A stretch of 64,000 nucleotides of DNA, taken from NCBI GenBank assembly GCA_045837725.1, contig JBEWZL010000109.1:62001-126000 (forward strand), given 5' to 3'. Made by a program: the position numbers and the translations under genes. The notes under the pieces are model-generated. The model worked only from the letters and a program-made list of their open reading frames with translations, did no database searches and had not been told where the DNA came from. Positions 59,375-64,000 of this stretch are shown here, in pieces (the first letter of the stretch is position 1; every line of letters starts with the position of its first letter). Origin of the DNA: Vermamoeba vermiformis. Lineage: Eukaryota > Tubulinea > Echinamoebida.

Positions 59375-59617
59375 TATATAGAATGTCAATAAATATACTT
59401 TTTTTGCTGTACGTCAATCTGTTGACAGCCATAGCATTTTGCGACAGAATTTAGCCCAAAATTATCAATTACACGAGTGATTTACTCGGTGTCTAATTAT
59501 TTATTTATTATACTTGTAGAGCACTTGTAGATATATTTATATGTATCGTAATCAGAAGCTGTTCTGATTTGTAAATCTACCCAACGCCCGATCAATTGAA
59601 AAGATCAAATAATCTAA

Positions 59618-62576
59618 ATGGAAAAGAATAAAGATGCTCTCACCAAATTGGTGGTAAGTTTTACGTACTATTGAGATTGATAATCATTGTAATTGTAGTA
59701 ATATTTTCGTTTTTTAATTAATTTTTTAACCGGTCCCTTAATTAGGAGAGCCAATTATTCAAAGGAGAAGAACTAAAATATCAATTAAGCAATGTAAAAA
59801 TACAAACTGAATTCCACGGCGAAACAGCTGGCCGTCTATTTATTACCAATTATCAATGTATATTTGTCGAAGACGAAATACCCCACGTAAGTCAAACAAT
59901 CGCAGCTTAATTATGCTAAAGCACATTTAATAAAATTAGGATAAATATGAATTCCATTTTCTTTACTTAAATTTGCACGAACAGCTCCGAAAATTAATTT
60001 TAGATCTACTTTTCAAATAACATAAATAATTGCAATTATAGTCAGAATCTAATATTATTGTACAATATAGCATTTTACTAGTGTCCATTTACACTCAATA
60101 CACCGCGTTAAAAAGACATCAAAATCAAAAGCCCCAGACGGCACGGGCGGTGTCGACATTGTTTGCAAAGATTTTAGACGCGTGTCACTGCGTTTGCCAA
60201 ACACACCACGAGGATCACGCAAAGCAGTCGTGGAAGAGCTTTCAAAGTACGCCTTCCCGCCACTGTCAAGACTGTTTGCGTACAGCTTTGAAGAGGACCT
60301 TGGCGAGACGAATGGCTGGAAGTTGTACGACGCAGAGCAAGAATACGCTCGTTTAGGACTCGACCGCGACAATTGGAAGTTGACCGCGATCAATGACGGT
60401 CACAAGTTTGCTGACACTTACCCCGAGAAGTACGTCCAAGGCGCGTCCGTCGTAACTCAATACTAACATTCGTTTGCTTAGAATCTCGATCCCTGCTTCT
60501 GTCACTGACGATAAGATGAAAGAAGCTGCTAAATTTAGAACTCATTGCAGAGTACGTCGTGATCATTGAAACTCTGATCCAGATTTTTTACTGACACTTT
60601 CGACAGATGATCGCTACAGTATGGAAGCACCCTAAGAACAACGTGCGTAATCGATACTATGTTTATATTGACACTGGGTACTAATGTACTTGCAGGCCAC
60701 GATCAGTCGCAGCAGTCAGCCCCGAAGAGGTCTGACAGGTCGCAGATCACAGCCCGACGAGAATCTGCTCGATGCCATTGCAAAGCTGAACACGAACACT
60801 GACACGATGTACATTTTGGACTCGCGCCCTAAGATCAATGCCACAGCCAACGCATTGACTGGCGGTGGTTACGAGAGCACCAAATCTTATTTAAATACCA
60901 TCAGAGAATTTGCCAAGATTGTACGTACATTCTTTTGTAAAAGAAGTGAACTAATATAATGCCTTTATTAGGAAAACATTCACGACATGCGATACAGCGC
61001 TAAGAAGTTGTTCCGCGTTTGTGAAAAATTCACGACGGATCTAGTGAAGAACCAACCAAAGACCACCAGCAACACTGCGAATACAAATGAGACCGCGGCC
61101 AATGTTGAAGACAATGCTAACAACCAAACAGTCGAGGCCACGAACTGGTGGGCTGAACTGCAAGCAACCAAGTGGCTCGATCATATTCGCGCCATTCTCG
61201 CTGCAGCCAATCGAATCACAGAGCTGCTCGATAAAGAACAAGCCTCGGTGCTCGTTCACTGTTCGGACGGATGGGATCGCACAGCTCAAATGGTACGCGG
61301 TGTCATTGAAACTTAGTCGACAAGCTCTAACGTTTGGCACTTAGACTGCCCTCGGAGAGTTGATGTTAGACCCGTACTACAGAACTATTTCAGGCTTCGC
61401 TCAGCTCATTGAAAAAGAGTGGGCCAGCTTTGGCCACAGATTCGCCATTCGCGGTGGTCACGACGTGAACATGGGCAACTTCAAGTGAGTTAACACGTAC
61501 TATTATTATTGCGAATATCCTTCTAACCTCTACCGCAGGGACAAAGAGCGCAGTCCGGTCTTTTTGCAGTTCATTGACTGCGTGTGGCAGTTGACCGAAC
61601 AGTACCCCGTTGATTTCGAATTCAACTCGCACTTCTTAGTGACGATCATGGACCACTTCTTCGACAGCATGTTTGGCACCTTCTTGGGCAACTGTGACTT
61701 GGAGCGTAAGAAGTTGAAAGTGCCCGAGAAGACTGTCTCTTTGTGGACATTGGTGCTCAATCAGCCCGACATCTTCGCGTAAGTCGACCTACTCATATGT
61801 CTTCTTGTCTAACTCTCGTGCAGCAACAAGAAATACAGTCCTGAAAATCACGTCTTGTACGCGAACGTCAGCAAGGCAAAGATTCGTTTGTGGGAGTCGT
61901 TCTATTTGCGATGGCGAGTGTTAGATTTGCACGGCGTTGTGTTGTCGCTCGAAGACAATTTGAAGAGCTACAACCTCGGCACCAACAAGTACTGGAGCGA
62001 GAAGTACCGCACGACCATTGGCGATGAAGTGCCGATGATTATCTTGGGCGATGAAAGTCACCCTGACGGCCAAGACGACGAAATGATCCGCGTGGAGAGC
62101 TCAGCCAACTTGAAGAAGAGTCTCAGTACCAAGCGTGTTGCTCCCAATGGCAGTGGACAAGATGAGCGTCCACGCATTGCAACTACAATGGGTGACGACA
62201 GCGAGGACGGTACTCGCAGTGCAGACAACACGGAATCTGACTCTGAATCATCGGACTCGTCTGATCGCCCTAAGAAAAAGAAGAATGCCGTGAGTGGCAC
62301 GAGCAGTCCAGCGCAGAGTCCTACAGGCCGTGGCGGGTAAGTTCATCTTCATGACCTGTATGAGCGCAACTGCTAACATTCATCAGCAAAAATCGCAGTC
62401 AAAGCACTATGGACCCTCCTGGCAATCGCCCCACTGCAGACGCCAAGTTAAGGACATCAGACACCGTTAGTCCTCGAGAAAAGAACAATAACAATAACAC
62501 GAACTCCATCACCGACGACACGAAGCAAGATGTGCCCAGCATAGTGATCGACTCTGAGAATAAAACTGACAACTAA
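59618..62576 (+). CDS. Myotubularin-family phosphoinositide 3-phosphatase
   Basis: Exons join from [12 protein letters not shown] through a PH-GRAM domain ([57 protein letters not shown]) to a myotubularin phosphatase domain: [58 protein letters not shown], then the active-site loop [16 protein letters not shown] (CX5R intact). [20 protein letters not shown] and [19 protein letters not shown] follow. So it should hydrolyse PI3P and PI(3,5)P2 on endosomes. The C-terminus is long, Ser/Asn-rich and disordered, with no FYVE or PH domain recognised. An unusually Asn/Thr-rich insert ([18 protein letters not shown]) sits before the active site. About 780 residues. Confidence 0.92.
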
Positions 62577-62634
62577 ACAGTTGTTTTCAAATCAAAGTCA
62601 GCGATGTACAGCTTAAAATACAATTTTTATTGGG

Positions 62635-64000
62635 TTAGAACGGGAATATTTCGGCGTTGAGTGTCTCAGCTTTGTAGCCCTCATCAGTGGCGGGATCATA
62701 CGGCCCGACAACCATTATAGCACACGTGGCGTGATCAGGCTTGCCAGGGAACAGTGCGTTGTCTGACGGCAATCGTTGTGTCGGGTGTTGTTCCATCCAC
62801 TCGCGACTCTTGGCTGTGGCTTCAAAGGCCGAGTTGATGAACTTCTTGGAGAGGTGCATGGGAGTAATGTGATTGGGGTTCTGATTGACGAGCTGTGTGA
62901 GGCACTGTTCCATGTACTTCTGCTTGGCCTTGTCGCGCACATCTGACGGCACTTGTTCCCACTTCTCCTCTTGCAGTCCGATCTCTGTAGGCTTCTTGCC
63001 CATGGTGCACGGGTCAAAGTTGTCGTGCACACCGTCTGTCATGATCAACAACAAGTCACCCTAGTGCATGCACTGTTAGACCGAGCGAATTAATGGTGCC
63101 TGTGCTCTTCCTACCTCCTCGCAGCCCACGAATGAAAATCTCAAATTGCGCAAGTCAGGGTCGTTTTGACCAACTTGCGGACCTGTCCTAGTGTTAGCTT
63201 GAATGAAACACAACTGCGCGTGACTCACCAATGCGACCACCAGGATCTGACGCGTCGTCTGTGCCTCTGTTGCCAGCTGTAATGTCAATCACTGCGCGTG
63301 TTCGCTTCGTGTACAAAAATGCCTTGCAATCACCAATGTTGACGAGTACAATGCCGAAGGGTGTCGGGGCTGCGCAATTCACGAGCGAGTCAGTAAAGTC
63401 CTCTGTTTGACACGTGTCACCTACCTTTATCTAACTGCACAATTACACCGCCGACAAGTGTCGTGGTGCCAATGCGATTGAATCTAAACAGTGCCGTGTT
63501 AGTGAGGGCCATGAGTATTGTCTTATCACGTACTTCTCTCGCGCTGCTCCATCGAGAATCTCTTGATGCGCGACAGCAAGGGCAGTGACAAACACTTGCG
63601 CGCAGTCCTTGACTGTCTTCATGTCTGTCGGACAAAGTGTCGTTAAATTAGTAAAGATGAGAATTGTAATCTTGTTAGAGTGCTAATAATATTTTAAATG
63701 ATAATTTATTGCAATATATTTTTAAGCGCAATTTTTAAAAGATATCGCAACGGATCACCTTCATAAATTTTATTCATTAGTTACCTGAAGTCTTGTTGCT
63801 TAAAAATTGTGTAAATGCATCGCGTGCATGTGCTGCTGCACCTTTAACATGAGTTCCCCATCCACAGCCGTCACAAATGCAGAACAAAGTCGCGTTTGAA
63901 AGCGTGTGAATGCGATAAGAATCGCAAATAGGATCTCCTTCACGTCTACAACTCTCTACATCGAGTGGATACGTCGTCGTTGTACGTCCAAACGCGTGAG
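62635..64000 (-). CDS. PPM/PP2C-like phosphatase, N-terminus off the window
   Basis: The exons within the window encode a PPM-type phosphatase core. They read RREGDPICDSYRIHTLSNAT, LFCICDGCGWGTHVKGAAAH with ARDAFTQFL, VTALAVAHQEILDGAARE, TTTLVGGVIVQLD, FGIVLVNIGDCKAFLYTKR, DDASDPGGRIG, LRFSFVGCEEGDLLLIMTDG and VHDNFDP. The DGxGxG-like DGCGWG, the GDCKAFLY strand and LMTDGVHD (equivalent to the PP2C 'SDG..D' motif) hold the metal-binding aspartates. After the core it continues to HITPMHLSKKFINSAFEATA and PGKPDHATCAIMVVGPYDP, ending LNAEIFPF. The DGCGWG form and the extra C-terminal part belong to a protist-type branch rather than classical PP2C. The start lies to the right of 64000. Confidence 0.8.

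Overview
This is a gene-dense stretch of nuclear DNA from a eukaryotic microbe. About 36 protein genes fill 64 kb, on both strands and usually 50-500 bp apart. Almost every gene is cut by short AT-rich introns, mostly about 40-100 nt. Donors are GTACGT or GTAAGT, a CTAAC-like branch site lies shortly before the acceptor, and acceptors are TTAG or TCAG. The gene set is typical of a free-living amoeboid protist: a vault-protein relative, a PA28 proteasome activator, VPS35L of the Retriever complex, a myotubularin, a PH-PH-FHA protein, a calponin-homology polyproline protein, and a vWA adhesion receptor with an NPxY-type tail like Dictyostelium Sib proteins. I infer Amoebozoa, without naming a species. 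No rRNA, tRNA, CRISPR array, prokaryotic operon or virus-like element was seen.

Layout. 0-5 kb: an RGG-rich exon at the edge, an SRA-domain protein and an ALKBH2/3-like dioxygenase. 5-12.5 kb: ELP5, an STK16-like kinase, a crotonase, a short vault-repeat protein with a membrane tail, and a small unknown gene. 12.5-18 kb: an unresolved AT-rich stretch with an imperfect palindrome, two unknown genes, a perfect 84-bp inverted repeat, and a TrmB/METTL1 tRNA methyltransferase. 18-24.4 kb: an M28 peptidase, a nucleotidyltransferase/RNA-ligase-like fusion and a CUE-CAP fusion. 24.5-38 kb: a CH/polyproline protein, PA28, NUDCD1, TEN1, REI1/ZNF622, a BTB-BACK protein and a mitochondrial TPR protein. 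38.5-50.9 kb: PH-PH-FHA, a vWA receptor, BuGZ/ZNF207, TOM22, PP2A catalytic subunit, a neuronal-calcium-sensor-like protein and an eIF2-alpha kinase. 50.9-64 kb: a multipass membrane protein, a small CACTA-ended element, an MGRN1-type E3 ligase, VPS35L, a mitochondrial unknown, a myotubularin, and a PPM phosphatase that runs off the window.

The genes do not form one pathway. Loose themes are endosomal traffic (VPS35L, myotubularin, MGRN1-like), nucleic-acid repair and modification (SRA, ALKBH, TEN1, ELP5, METTL1, the NTase-ligase fusion) and adhesion/cytoskeleton (vWA receptor, CH protein). The strongest candidates for undescribed biology are the membrane-anchored vault-repeat protein, the NTase/RNA-ligase fusion with a shifted motif-I lysine, the CUE-CAP fusion, and the 84-bp perfect inverted repeat whose inner extension differs mainly by G:U-compatible changes. 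All exon joins were made by eye from frame, GT/AG signals and family similarity. Gene ends are firmer than individual intron borders.
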